Source: JBHEMT01 sp046262435
GTDB lineage: Bacteria; Chloroflexota; Dormibacteria; Aeolococcales; Aeolococcaceae
NCBI GenBank assembly: GCA_046262435.1
Contig: JBHEMT010000085.1
Span: 1 to 17,176 of the forward strand
Direction: 5' to 3'
DNA length: 17,176 nt
The notes beneath the pieces are model-generated. The model had not been told where the DNA came from, made no database searches, and saw only the letters and a program-made list of their open reading frames with translations. Positions 1-7,125 of the stretch are shown here, piece by piece; position 1 is the stretch's first letter; each line of letters begins with the position of its first letter. The translations under genes were made by a program, and so were the position numbers.

Positions 1-644
1 AGCCCGCTGAAGGGGTCGACCGCGGCCGCCAGGTGGCGCCAGCCCGTCGCCGGGACGCCGGTGAAGAGACCAGCCAGGAAGAGCAGCGGGGCCAGCAGGA
101 CGGCGGTATCGAGGAGCACCTCGCCGGGCCCGCCCGCCAGCAGCGAGACCAGGCAGCCGAGGACATTGGTGATCACCAGCACCCCCACGGCCGCGAGCAG
201 GAGCACCGCGCCGTCCGCCGCGGCGCCACGGCCGAGCAGGCCGATGGCCAGCAGTGCCGGGGCCAGCTGCGTCGCGTCCATGATCACCCCCGCCACAACC
301 CAGGCTCCCACGGTGCGCGCCGCGGGGCGGGGCACCAGCGCCAGCCGACCGAGCAGCCCCGCCTCATGAGCCCGCGCCAGGGTGACCGCCGATCCGACGG
401 CTCCGGTCATCGCCACCAGGACGGTGAGCAGGGTGGCCGCCCAGAACACCGGCGCGCGACCGAGGAGAAGGGGCAGGGTCAGGACCAGGGGCATGACCAT
501 CTTGATGGCCAGGGCGCGCGGGCGCGCCGCGGTGACCAGCAGCTCACGGCTGAGCATTCCACCGGGGCGAAACCGTGCGAGGCGCACATCGGCAGAGGCG
601 GCAGCGGCCGCGGTGGTGCGCACGCGGCGCCGGGCGACGATCAC
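1..644 (-). CDS. ABC-2 type transporter permease, partial (C-terminus beyond window)
   Basis: This frame runs open from a GTG at 644 to the window edge, giving 214 codons without a stop, so the C-terminus is missing. The GTG overlaps the TGA of the ABC ATPase gene (GTGA, 641-644), which indicates translational coupling. After an Arg/Ala-rich cytoplasmic N-terminus of about 45 residues, roughly five hydrophobic segments follow; one reads MPLVLTLPLLL and another VLLLDTAVLLAPLLFLAGL. This layout fits ABC-2 export permeases, which pair with a separate ATPase. The substrate cannot be read from the sequence. A heme exporter (CcmB-like) is an alternative given the respiratory neighbours, but no c-type cytochrome is nearby to need one. 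Confidence 0.75.
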   Translation of the reverse strand, partial: MIVARRRVRTTAAAAASADVRLARFRPGGMLSRELLVTAARPRALAIKMVMPLVLTLPLLLGRAPVFWAATLLTVLVAMTGAVGSAVTLARAHEAGLLGRLALVPRPAARTVGAWVVAGVIMDATQLAPALLAIGLLGRGAAADGAVLLLAAVGVLVITNVLGCLVSLLAGGPGEVLLDTAVLLAPLLFLAGLFTGVPATGWRHLAAAVDPFSG

Positions 645-1627
645 GCCTGGGCTGCCTCATCGACCAGCGGGTGCCCCGTCAGCTGGCGGAAGCAGTCGGC
701 CAGGTCGGTCTCGTGGACGTGCAGGGCACGCAGGCCGCCGTCCACCGCGTCGGCCGCCAGGACGACCTGCGCGAGTGAGGGCTCCCTGCCCAGCCGGATC
801 CGCGCACCACCTGGAATCCGCTCGCAGCGGTCTGCGCCGACCACTTGGCGAAGACGGCTCACCAGCGCGGCGGGATCGTCGGACTCCACATCGGCCCAGC
901 GCGCCGAGTCGACGCCCGCCATCAGCTCCGCCGGAGTGCCGGCGTGGACCAGGCGGCCGCCATCGAGGAGCAGCACCCGGTCGGCCGCCGCGGCGACGAA
1001 GCTCGCGTCGTTGCTCGCCACCAGGATGGCGTCGCCGCCGGCCGCCCGGTGTCGCAGCAACCCGACCAGGTCGCCGACGCCGTCCGGGTCGAGCCCCGCG
1101 GTCGGCTCGTCGAGCAGAAGCAGGGGCGGCCGGTGGGCCAGGGCCTGGGCGAGACCCAGGCGCCGGCGCATTCCGAATGAGTAGCCGCCCACGGCGCGGT
1201 CGGCCACACTGGTGAGCCCAAGGTCGTGCAGCGCCGCATCGGCGAGCCGGCGAGCCTCGGTCGGGTCGCTGACCCACTGCCGGCACCAGAAGGTCGTCGC
1301 CTGACGGCCGCTGAGGGCACTGTCCTCGACGCTGTCATCGAGAGCCACTCCGAGCCGGCGGCGGGCCGCACCCGAATCCGGCCGGCCCCACCAGCGCACG
1401 GCACCGCGCTGCGGCCCTAGCAGCCCGGCGAGCAGGAGCAGCAGGGTGGTCTTGCCCGAGCCGTTGGGGCCCATCACCGCCGCCACCTCGCCGGCATCGA
1501 TGCGGAGTGCGACGGGGCCCACGCCGCCCCCGCCGCGATAACGGAACTCGAGCTCCGCGGCCGCGACCGGTGGGCCACCCTCGGCGGCGACGTGCCCGGC
1601 CGGCATCACCGCAGATGTCACGCTCAC
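641..1627 (-). CDS. ABC transporter ATP-binding protein (ABC-2 exporter type)
   Basis: Encodes 328 aa from a GTG at 1627 that overlaps the stop of the receiver gene (GTGA, 1624-1627). A start at the internal Met codon at 1606 is also possible. Walker A is GPNGSGKTT (residues 53-61), the signature is YSFGMRRRLGLAQALA (149-164) and Walker B is LLLLDEPTAGLDP (169-181). The C-terminal part (about 225-328) resembles the accessory domain of drug- and antibiotic-type exporters and ends in a DLADCFRQLTG-like tail. One oddity is that the usual H-loop histidine after Walker B is Asn206 (VASNDAS), and the Q-loop region reads ALDDS without a clear Gln. It should energise the adjacent permease; the cargo is unknown. 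It sits at the tail of a respiratory operon. Confidence 0.88.
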   Translation of the reverse strand: MSVTSAVMPAGHVAAEGGPPVAAAELEFRYRGGGGVGPVALRIDAGEVAAVMGPNGSGKTTLLLLLAGLLGPQRGAVRWWGRPDSGAARRRLGVALDDSVEDSALSGRQATTFWCRQWVSDPTEARRLADAALHDLGLTSVADRAVGGYSFGMRRRLGLAQALAHRPPLLLLDEPTAGLDPDGVGDLVGLLRHRAAGGDAILVASNDASFVAAAADRVLLLDGGRLVHAGTPAELMAGVDSARWADVESDDPAALVSRLRQVVGADRCERIPGGARIRLGREPSLAQVVLAADAVDGGLRALHVHETDLADCFRQLTGHPLVDEAAQA

Positions 1628-2004
1628 GCTGGGGTCACCTCGAGCAGCTCGTTGACCCGTGCCGCCACCACGGTCGGCTTGAACGGCTTGCTGATCTGAC
1701 CGTCGGCACTGCACAGGGCAGCCCTGGCGCTGCCTGCCGTGTCGCGCGCCTCCACCAGCACCAACCAGCGCGAGGCGACCCGGCAACCCTGCGCACGTAG
1801 CCGCTCCACCAGTTCGATGCCGTCCTCCTCCAGGGTGATGTCAACCAGTGCGATGTCGGCGGTGCGCAACTCCGCCTCGCGGCGGAGGGCCGCGGCGTCG
1901 CGCACCCAGGTCACCTCATGGCCCTCGCGGACCAGCTTGTGCTCGAGGATGCGCCCGATCATCGGCTCGTCCTCAGCCACGAGCAGGCGCACCGGCCGGG
2001 TCAC
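1624..2004 (-). CDS. Stand-alone response regulator receiver domain protein
   Basis: Encodes 126 aa. I chose the GTG at 2004 because it overlaps the preceding stop (GTGA, 2001-2004), matching the other junctions here; an ATG 12 codons upstream lies inside the previous gene. The protein is a single CheY-like receiver: acidic pair E11-D12-E13, phospho-acceptor Asp55 (ALVDITL) and Lys106 in ISKPFKP. There is no output domain, so it probably acts by protein-protein contact, perhaps receiving phosphate from a kinase encoded elsewhere. The position normally held by the Thr/Ser switch residue appears to be Glu85 (LVEARD), which is unusual. No histidine kinase lies in the window. Confidence 0.85.
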   Translation of the reverse strand: MTRPVRLLVAEDEPMIGRILEHKLVREGHEVTWVRDAAALRREAELRTADIALVDITLEEDGIELVERLRAQGCRVASRWLVLVEARDTAGSARAALCSADGQISKPFKPTVVAARVNELLEVTPA

Positions 2005-2450
2005 AGACCGCTCTCGCCGTGGTGCAGGATGCGCGGCCACCCGCCGCCCGCGGGCTCACAGAGCATGGTCACCGCGGCGGCGAGGCCCAGCTCGTCGAGC
2101 CGCTCCCGTGCTCCCTCGGGCGTGGCAACCACGGTGGCGAGCACCGACTCGCCGTCGAAGGTCACCGTCCAGCCGGCCTCCTCGAGCCCGGCGCTCAACC
2201 AGGCGAGCAACTCCAGCCGGTGGTGCAGGGCGCTGCTCACCGCGCTCAGGGCAGCCGCCACCGAGATCTCCGCTGAGTCCATGTCGGTGCCCCGGTCGCT
2301 CACCTCCGCGGAGCCGTAGAGGTCGCGCAACCACGGCGGATACGGTGGCGTGACCACGCTGCGAATCTCCTCGCTCGGTGGCCGGTAGAGCGGCATCCGC
2401 AGGCCGACCGAGCCCAGTGGTACCCGAGCCGGCGCGGATCGCCCGCTCAT
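2001..2450 (-). CDS. Hypothetical protein, 149 aa, operon-embedded
   Basis: I do not recognise a family. The start ATG at 2450 overlaps the stop of the bd-like gene upstream (ATGA, 2447-2450) and its own stop overlaps the receiver gene start, so it is translationally coupled on both sides and very likely real. The N-terminal 55 residues are Pro- and Arg-rich with a PPYPPWL segment. The middle (about 58-95) is Ala-rich and predicted helical. The C-terminal third has an alternating hydrophobic pattern (WTVTFDG, LATVVATP) consistent with a small alpha/beta fold. There is no signal peptide, membrane segment or Cys cluster. It could be an adaptor between the respiratory complex and the receiver/ABC genes, but that is a guess from position only. 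Confidence 0.7.
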   Translation of the reverse strand: MSGRSAPARVPLGSVGLRMPLYRPPSEEIRSVVTPPYPPWLRDLYGSAEVSDRGTDMDSAEISVAAALSAVSSALHHRLELLAWLSAGLEEAGWTVTFDGESVLATVVATPEGARERLDELGLAAAVTMLCEPAGGGWPRILHHGESGL

Positions 2451-3799
2451 ATCCGCGGCTGCGGCATGTTCGGCGATGGCGCCGCGGCGGGCCCCTGGTG
2501 CGAGATGGTGAGCTCACCGTGGATCAGGTAGGGGGTGCGTGAGTGCTCCCGGATCACACCCATCACCGACATCATCACGCTCACCGTCACCCCCAGCGCG
2601 ATCAGGTATGCCTGCCCGCGCCGTCCCCCGTCCCGCCAGCGCTCGCCGGGAGGCGACCTGCGTCGCACGAAGGACACCAATGACCAGGTGCCGAGGACGA
2701 CGAGAAGAAGCAACGCCACCACCTTGTAGGGAATGAAGTTGCCCAGCGGGTTGAGCAGCCCGCCGTTCCACCACGGCCGGTTGAGGCCGGCGGCCACCGT
2801 CGCCGCGTAGTCGGTGGCGAACCATGCGGGCTGCACGCCGAACAGCGTGGTGGCCATCAGCAGCACCGCCAGCAGTCGCTGACGCCCGCTGCCCGGGACC
2901 CCGGAAGTGCGCAGCCGTTGCCCGAAGTAGAGCGCGCCGAGGATGAAGATGACCCCGAGCAGGAGGAACTGCAGTTCGAAGACGTTGGACAGGCTGCCGA
3001 ACATCATCGTGTACCAGCTGTCGTAGCTGTGCAGCTGGACCTCTTTGGCATACGAGTAGCCGATGTAGGGCTGGAAGAGGGTCATTCCCACGGCCCAGAG
3101 AACGCCCCACTGCCCGACCCAGTCCCAGAAGCGCATTGCCTCAGCCTCCTCACGGCGCCGGGCGCGCAGGTAGCGAAACCCGGCGAAGGCGGCGATCAGC
3201 GCACCGGCCCAGGCGATGTTGCCCACCGTCCGGTGAACGGTGAGGGGAAGCTGGGTGGGGTTGAGGAGCTGGCGCACGTCGCTACGGTCGCCACCGTTGG
3301 GGCTGAGCATGTACGAGGCGACGACATTGATCAACACCATCTGCCACCAGTCGACGACGTTGAGGATCACCAGCATGCCGAGGCGCAGGCCGCGGTAGGG
3401 CCGCAGCCGGTCCCAGTTGACGTAGAGCGCGTAGAGCAGGGCCACCTCGGCCACGAATGCGAGGGCTTCGAAGAAGAACACCGCGAAGGTGATCTGGGTC
3501 AGCGCCACGTAGAACCGGCCCCACACCGTGGTCAGGACGAAGACAACGAAGAAGATCGCCAGGGCGGAGCCGAAGGAGAACACGTACGCCCAGGAGCGGA
3601 CGATGCCGTGGGCCATGCGCTCATGCCGCTCGTCGCCGCGGAAGATCGAGAGGCCTTCACTGAACGCGGCCAGGGTGGTCGAGCCGGTGAGGAACGCGGC
3701 GATCTGGATGTGGAGGATCGCCACCACGGCGACCAGCAGGCTGTTGCCCACCAGTGACCCCCCGACCGGCGCCGGCGATGCCGCGAGCACAGGATTCAT
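2447..3799 (-). CDS. Cytochrome bd oxidase subunit I-like membrane protein (copy I)
   Basis: Encodes 450 aa with about nine hydrophobic helices and resembles the CydA (cytochrome bd quinol oxidase subunit I) superfamily. Candidate heme ligands are His30 in the first helix (AILHIQIAAF) and His189 (TVHRTVGNIAW). Acidic Glu111 and Glu118 lie in a helix that ends with NWDRL, a match to the segment after the acidic heme-d region of CydA. Where CydA has its axial Met, the local sequence reads IPYKVVALL, so that ligand seems absent. No CydB gene is present. The C-terminus carries MGVIREHSRTPYLIHGEL, also found in copy II. It follows cytochrome b after 51 nt, so it probably belongs to a bc/bd-like hybrid quinol complex; terminal oxidase activity is not assured. 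Confidence 0.8.
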   Translation of the reverse strand: MNPVLAASPAPVGGSLVGNSLLVAVVAILHIQIAAFLTGSTTLAAFSEGLSIFRGDERHERMAHGIVRSWAYVFSFGSALAIFFVVFVLTTVWGRFYVALTQITFAVFFFEALAFVAEVALLYALYVNWDRLRPYRGLRLGMLVILNVVDWWQMVLINVVASYMLSPNGGDRSDVRQLLNPTQLPLTVHRTVGNIAWAGALIAAFAGFRYLRARRREEAEAMRFWDWVGQWGVLWAVGMTLFQPYIGYSYAKEVQLHSYDSWYTMMFGSLSNVFELQFLLLGVIFILGALYFGQRLRTSGVPGSGRQRLLAVLLMATTLFGVQPAWFATDYAATVAAGLNRPWWNGGLLNPLGNFIPYKVVALLLLVVLGTWSLVSFVRRRSPPGERWRDGGRRGQAYLIALGVTVSVMMSVMGVIREHSRTPYLIHGELTISHQGPAAAPSPNMPQPRI

Positions 3800-3840
3800 G
3801 GTGTGGAGCTCATGACCCGAAGCTCAGGCTGGAAGCTCAT
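3796..3840 (-). other. Possible 14-codon leader ORF coupled to bd-like copy I
   Basis: In the 51-nt gap between cytochrome b and bd-like copy I, an ATG at 3840 opens a frame encoding MSFQPELRVMSSTP. Its TGA overlaps the ATG of the downstream gene (ATGA, 3796-3799). A GAGG-like ribosome site precedes it by about 7 nt, whereas the downstream ATG has only a weak site of its own. It could serve as a coupling peptide, or it could be chance in a short gap. The region also contains repeats of the tetramer AGCT with similar flanks. Confidence 0.25.
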
Positions 3841-3850
3841 GGCACGAACC

Positions 3851-5044
3851 TCACAGGTTGAACAGCCTGTTGACGCCGAGCAGCGCGAGAAAGATCACGA
3901 AACCCGCCAGGAGAAAGCCGGGGATCAGCACCCCGGGTCGCATTGACGGCCGCCGTTCCGGCGACCGGTCGAAGAAGGGCAGGAAGACGAGTAGCACAGC
4001 ACCCACGCCGATCAGCCCGAAGACACCGATGGCAATCAGCGGGTTCTGCGGGTTGAGCACCAGCAGCTGGTCCAGCGGCAGGTAGAACCATTCCGGGGTG
4101 GGTACGTAGCTGAGCGTTGCCGGGTCGGCGCGCGCGTCCAGGGGGGCCCCCGCCACCAACCCCATCACAAAGATGAACAGGATGAGCACGGCGCTCAGCA
4201 CTGTGTCCTTGAAGAGCTGGTTGGGGAAGAAGCCGACCGTCTCCTTGGGCGCCGCATAGCGCCGCTCCACCCGCTTGGTCGGGTACGGCGGCTGGGCGTT
4301 GCGGATGCGCTCTGAGATCTCCTGCTCAGGGTTGTCGGTGGTGGTCTCGTAGTTGACCCAGGCGCCGAACTCGCCGTGGCGCCTCAGCAGGTAGAGGTGG
4401 GCTCCGATCAGGGCGAACAGCACGAAGGGGAGCACCCAGATGTGCAGCGCAAAGGTGCGCGTCAGGGTGAGCGGGCCGACCACGTCCCCACCGCGCCAGA
4501 GGGTGCGGATCACGTCGCCCACCACCGGGAGGTAGTGGGGGATGTTGGTCACCACAACCGTTGTCCAGTAGCCCGCCTGGTCCATGGGAAGCATGGCGCC
4601 GGTGATCGCCAGGCCGAGGACGAGGAAGAAGAGCACGGCACCGCTGATCCAGTTGAGCTCCCGGGGGCGCTTGTAGCTGGCCGAGATGAAGGTGCGCATC
4701 ATGTGCAGCCCGATCACCAGGATCAGGGTGTACGAGCTCCAGAGGTGGAGGCCGCGCACCCAGTCCCCGAAGTGGTCAGTGGTCTTCAGGTACTGAAGAC
4801 TTGGATAGGCGTCCTGTACCGAGGGCACGTAGTCGAGCAGGAGGAAGATCCCGCTGAACAGCTGGAGCATGATCAGCGCGAGAGTGGCGCTGCCCAGGGC
4901 ATAGAACCAGCCACCACGGCTGGGGGCTGCCTCATACAGGCCGCCCTGAACCAGCGCGGTCGACCCGGTGCGCTCATCGAACCACCGGTACACCCGCAGC
5001 ATCGGCCGGGTGACCGGACGGAGCACAAGACCGACCATCGACAT
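3851..5044 (-). CDS. qcrB: Cytochrome b subunit of a Rieske/cytochrome b (bc) complex
   Basis: Encodes 397 aa. ATG at 5044 (MSMVGLVLRPV) was chosen because it lies 4 nt after the Rieske stop; an in-frame extension would run into that gene. The N-terminal four-helix part carries both heme b ligand pairs: His in RGLHLWSS and IGLHMMRTF, then FALHIWVLP and IGAHLYLLRR. The C-terminal part is subunit IV-like with three further helices and the quinol-site motif PEWFYLP (family PEWY). It takes electrons from quinol at the membrane and passes them to the Rieske centre and across to the other heme. No cytochrome c1/cc gene or CXXCH motif is found nearby, so the final acceptor from the Rieske protein is open. 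Confidence 0.93.
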   Translation of the reverse strand: MSMVGLVLRPVTRPMLRVYRWFDERTGSTALVQGGLYEAAPSRGGWFYALGSATLALIMLQLFSGIFLLLDYVPSVQDAYPSLQYLKTTDHFGDWVRGLHLWSSYTLILVIGLHMMRTFISASYKRPRELNWISGAVLFFLVLGLAITGAMLPMDQAGYWTTVVVTNIPHYLPVVGDVIRTLWRGGDVVGPLTLTRTFALHIWVLPFVLFALIGAHLYLLRRHGEFGAWVNYETTTDNPEQEISERIRNAQPPYPTKRVERRYAAPKETVGFFPNQLFKDTVLSAVLILFIFVMGLVAGAPLDARADPATLSYVPTPEWFYLPLDQLLVLNPQNPLIAIGVFGLIGVGAVLLVFLPFFDRSPERRPSMRPGVLIPGFLLAGFVIFLALLGVNRLFNL

Positions 5045-5048
5045 GAGC

Positions 5049-5546
5049 TCAGACCTTGGTGGTGAACTGGTTCTGGATTTCGAGGATGTGCCGGCCCTGG
5101 TCATCGACGCGAACCCGCTGCACCCACTGCGGCAACGGTGCGGGCGGCGGCCCACCCACATTGATGCCGCGCTTGTCGTACAGGCCGCCGTGACACGGGC
5201 AGAGGAACTGGTCCAGCTGCTTGTCGAAGTGCACGTCGCACTGCATGTGGCTGCAGACATTGCTCAGCGCGATCACCTCGGTCTGGCTGGTGCGCACCAC
5301 GTACACCACCCGTGGGACCGCCGGAGTGGGCCATCCCGTCCCCGTGGGAACCTGGGTAACCAGTGCGGTAGGCGAGTTCAGCGGGATATCGTCGATGGGG
5401 CCGACCGTCACCCAGCTCAGCCGGGTGCGCTGGAAGAGCGGGCTGAGCACAAAGCCGATCGCGGGAATGCTCAAGAGCGTGCCGATGAAGCCCACCCCGG
5501 CCCCGGTCCCGAGCTTCATGAAGTTGCGACGGTTGACGGGACGCAT
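5049..5546 (-). CDS. qcrA: Rieske [2Fe-2S] iron-sulfur protein of the bc complex
   Basis: Encodes 165 aa. The cluster motifs are clear: Cys98-Ser-His100 (NVCSHMQC) and Cys116-Pro-Cys118-His119 (LCPCHGG), giving two Cys and two His ligands, with Cys103 and Cys118 positioned for the usual disulfide. The N-terminus has a twin-arginine-like RRNFMK followed by a hydrophobic stretch (about 15-37), the typical Tat-exported membrane anchor. ATG at 5546 is 1 nt after the previous stop, with a GGAG site upstream. It accepts electrons from quinol at the Qo site of the adjacent cytochrome b. Length fits short, cytochrome b6f-like Rieske proteins rather than the three-helix mycobacterial form. Confidence 0.95.
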   Translation of the reverse strand: MRPVNRRNFMKLGTGAGVGFIGTLLSIPAIGFVLSPLFQRTRLSWVTVGPIDDIPLNSPTALVTQVPTGTGWPTPAVPRVVYVVRTSQTEVIALSNVCSHMQCDVHFDKQLDQFLCPCHGGLYDKRGINVGGPPPAPLPQWVQRVRVDDQGRHILEIQNQFTTKV

Positions 5547-5547
5547 C

Positions 5548-5802
5548 TCAGGAGCTCCCCCTGCTCTGCAGAACGAATCCGACCAGGGCGGTGGCCACCA
5601 GGCTCACCAGGAAGAGCACCCCCACCGCGGTGGCCGCACCCGTCCACAGCGCGATTCCCCGCTCCCCAGCGCGCCACATCTGACGAACCTCGCGCGCCGC
5701 ATAGAGGGCGCCCGTTCCGACCGCGGCGGCGATGAAGACAAGGATCAGGGTGAAGTACCAGGCGGCCTGGAAGTCGGCGGCGCGGATGTCGACCGCGGTC
5801 AC
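5548..5802 (-). CDS. Small membrane protein, 84 aa, bc-complex associated
   Basis: A short protein with two hydrophobic helices (about residues 14-36 and 52-78), joined by a charged loop (REVRQMWRAGER). I recognise no named family. It stops 1 nt before the Rieske start, so the two are almost certainly co-translated. Its size and position suggest a small accessory or assembly subunit of the Rieske/cytochrome b complex, comparable in role (not in sequence) to small oxidase subunits. It has no Cys and no obvious heme-ligand pair. A 63-bp gap separates it from bd-like copy II upstream. Confidence 0.75.
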   Translation of the reverse strand: MTAVDIRAADFQAAWYFTLILVFIAAAVGTGALYAAREVRQMWRAGERGIALWTGAATAVGVLFLVSLVATALVGFVLQSRGSS

Positions 5803-5865
5803 GGCGCAGTCGTCATCGGTTCCCCGATGCGATTCGGTCTGATGCTGGCAACACTCATGTACCCC

Positions 5866-7125
5866 TCACGGATAGGCACTCGGTGGCGGGTTGAAGTTGC
5901 CCCGCGCGGCCGACTGACGCAGTTCGCCGTAAAAGGCGTAGTCGCCACGCGCGTGCTCCTTGATGTAGCCCATGTACACCGCAGTCACCATCGACACCAA
6001 CCCGATGGTCACCAGCGCCCCGCGGCCCTGGGCACCGAGGCGGGGCAGTTGGATCCCCCGCACCTCGTCGCGTGGCGTGATCCGCCGGCGCACGGCAAGG
6101 TGGGCGGCGGTGGCGACGCTGGCCAGCGCCAGGCCGAGGTACCGCGCCGATGACGCCTGGGCCGGCAGCACCACGGTGGGCAGCGCGGCCACCACCATTC
6201 CGAGCACGGTGAGCCCGGTGGCGGCCCAGCCGAGCACATCACCGCCAACGGAGTCGGCCGGGCGCTCGGCGTGGAGCGCCACGTTGCCCCCCACCAGCAC
6301 GACGCCGACGAGCAGTTCCTGCACCACCATCAACAGGCCGTTGTTGCCCACCAGATTCTCGAAGTATCCGGGCTGGCTGTGGCGGAGCACCTCGACCAGG
6401 ATGAAACCGTCCACCGGCATGAGCAGGGCGAAGAGCAGGCCGATGCGCAGGTTGAGGCGCGCTGCCCAGAGCTGGAACTCACGCTCGGCCGCCTGCCTGG
6501 CGCCGCGCAACCGGAAGACTGCCACCGCGGCGAGCAGCAGCGCGGTCCAGGAGAGGTTGCCGGCGAGGCGGTGCAGCAGAAGTGGCCAGTACGGGGCGTT
6601 GAGCGATGCGGCGAGCAGCCCGGCATGTCGGGGGGTCATCAGGTAGGTGTCGATGCCCACGATCAGGACCACGAACAGCGTCTGCCAGAAGGCCACTGCG
6701 GCACCGAGCAGCGCGTGCCGCCCCGGCGACATCTTTCCGAAGCTGATGCGGTACCAGACGAGCAGTGGGGTGAGGATCAGGAAGAGGCCGAAGGCCAGCC
6801 CGACCAGCGGAGCGAAGACGTTGAAGAGCTCCCCGGTCTCGCGGGGCCACAGCCCGGTGAGCAGGACCACCGCGAACAGGGCAAGGGTGGCGCCGACGCT
6901 GAACAGGAGGTAGTAGCTGGTGCCCAGCGCCCTGGCGTAACGCAGCGCCCGGACGCTGTTCCGGCGACCGCCCCACCACTCCACCGCCACGGCGATCTGG
7001 ATCGCACCCACGCTGTACTCGGCGACGAGCACGTGGAGACTGAAGAGGAGCGCGATCGGCACGATGTTGCCGACCAGGGGGAAGGATGGCGAGGCGACGT
7101 GCAGGTCGCCCAGCGGCGCATTCAC
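5866..7125 (-). CDS. Cytochrome bd oxidase subunit I-like membrane protein (copy II)
   Basis: Encodes 419 aa from a GTG at 7125 that overlaps the stop of the stress-domain gene (GTGA, 7122-7125). A longer frame reaches 7311, but its extra residues are Arg/Gly-rich antisense-like sequence within that gene. About nine hydrophobic helices. It aligns by eye with copy I: His31 (SLHVLVAEYSVG), His185 (LLLHRLAGNLSW) and the C-terminal MGYIKEHARGDYAFYGEL. Unlike copy I it lacks the acidic pair and NWDRL in the third-to-fourth helix region, where it reads AFGLFLILTPLLVWYR. So it may bind fewer hemes or have a structural or quinol-binding role. No CydB partner is present. Confidence 0.78.
   Translation of the reverse strand: MNAPLGDLHVASPSFPLVGNIVPIALLFSLHVLVAEYSVGAIQIAVAVEWWGGRRNSVRALRYARALGTSYYLLFSVGATLALFAVVLLTGLWPRETGELFNVFAPLVGLAFGLFLILTPLLVWYRISFGKMSPGRHALLGAAVAFWQTLFVVLIVGIDTYLMTPRHAGLLAASLNAPYWPLLLHRLAGNLSWTALLLAAVAVFRLRGARQAAEREFQLWAARLNLRIGLLFALLMPVDGFILVEVLRHSQPGYFENLVGNNGLLMVVQELLVGVVLVGGNVALHAERPADSVGGDVLGWAATGLTVLGMVVAALPTVVLPAQASSARYLGLALASVATAAHLAVRRRITPRDEVRGIQLPRLGAQGRGALVTIGLVSMVTAVYMGYIKEHARGDYAFYGELRQSAARGNFNPPPSAYP

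Noticed and set aside
33..1184. Long plus-strand open frame opposite the ABC genes
   Set aside because: Composition is Arg/Gly/Gln-rich and low complexity, typical of the antisense of a GC-rich gene; the minus strand carries clear ABC motifs.
2918..3757. 279-codon plus-strand frame rich in Glu/Asp/His opposite bd-like copy I
   Set aside because: Antisense shadow of a hydrophobic membrane protein; no domain or ribosome site.
1..7125. c-type cytochrome or heme-export (Ccm) system
   Set aside because: No CXXCH motif in any encoded protein; the ABC pair fits ABC-2 exporters by its C-terminal accessory domain.
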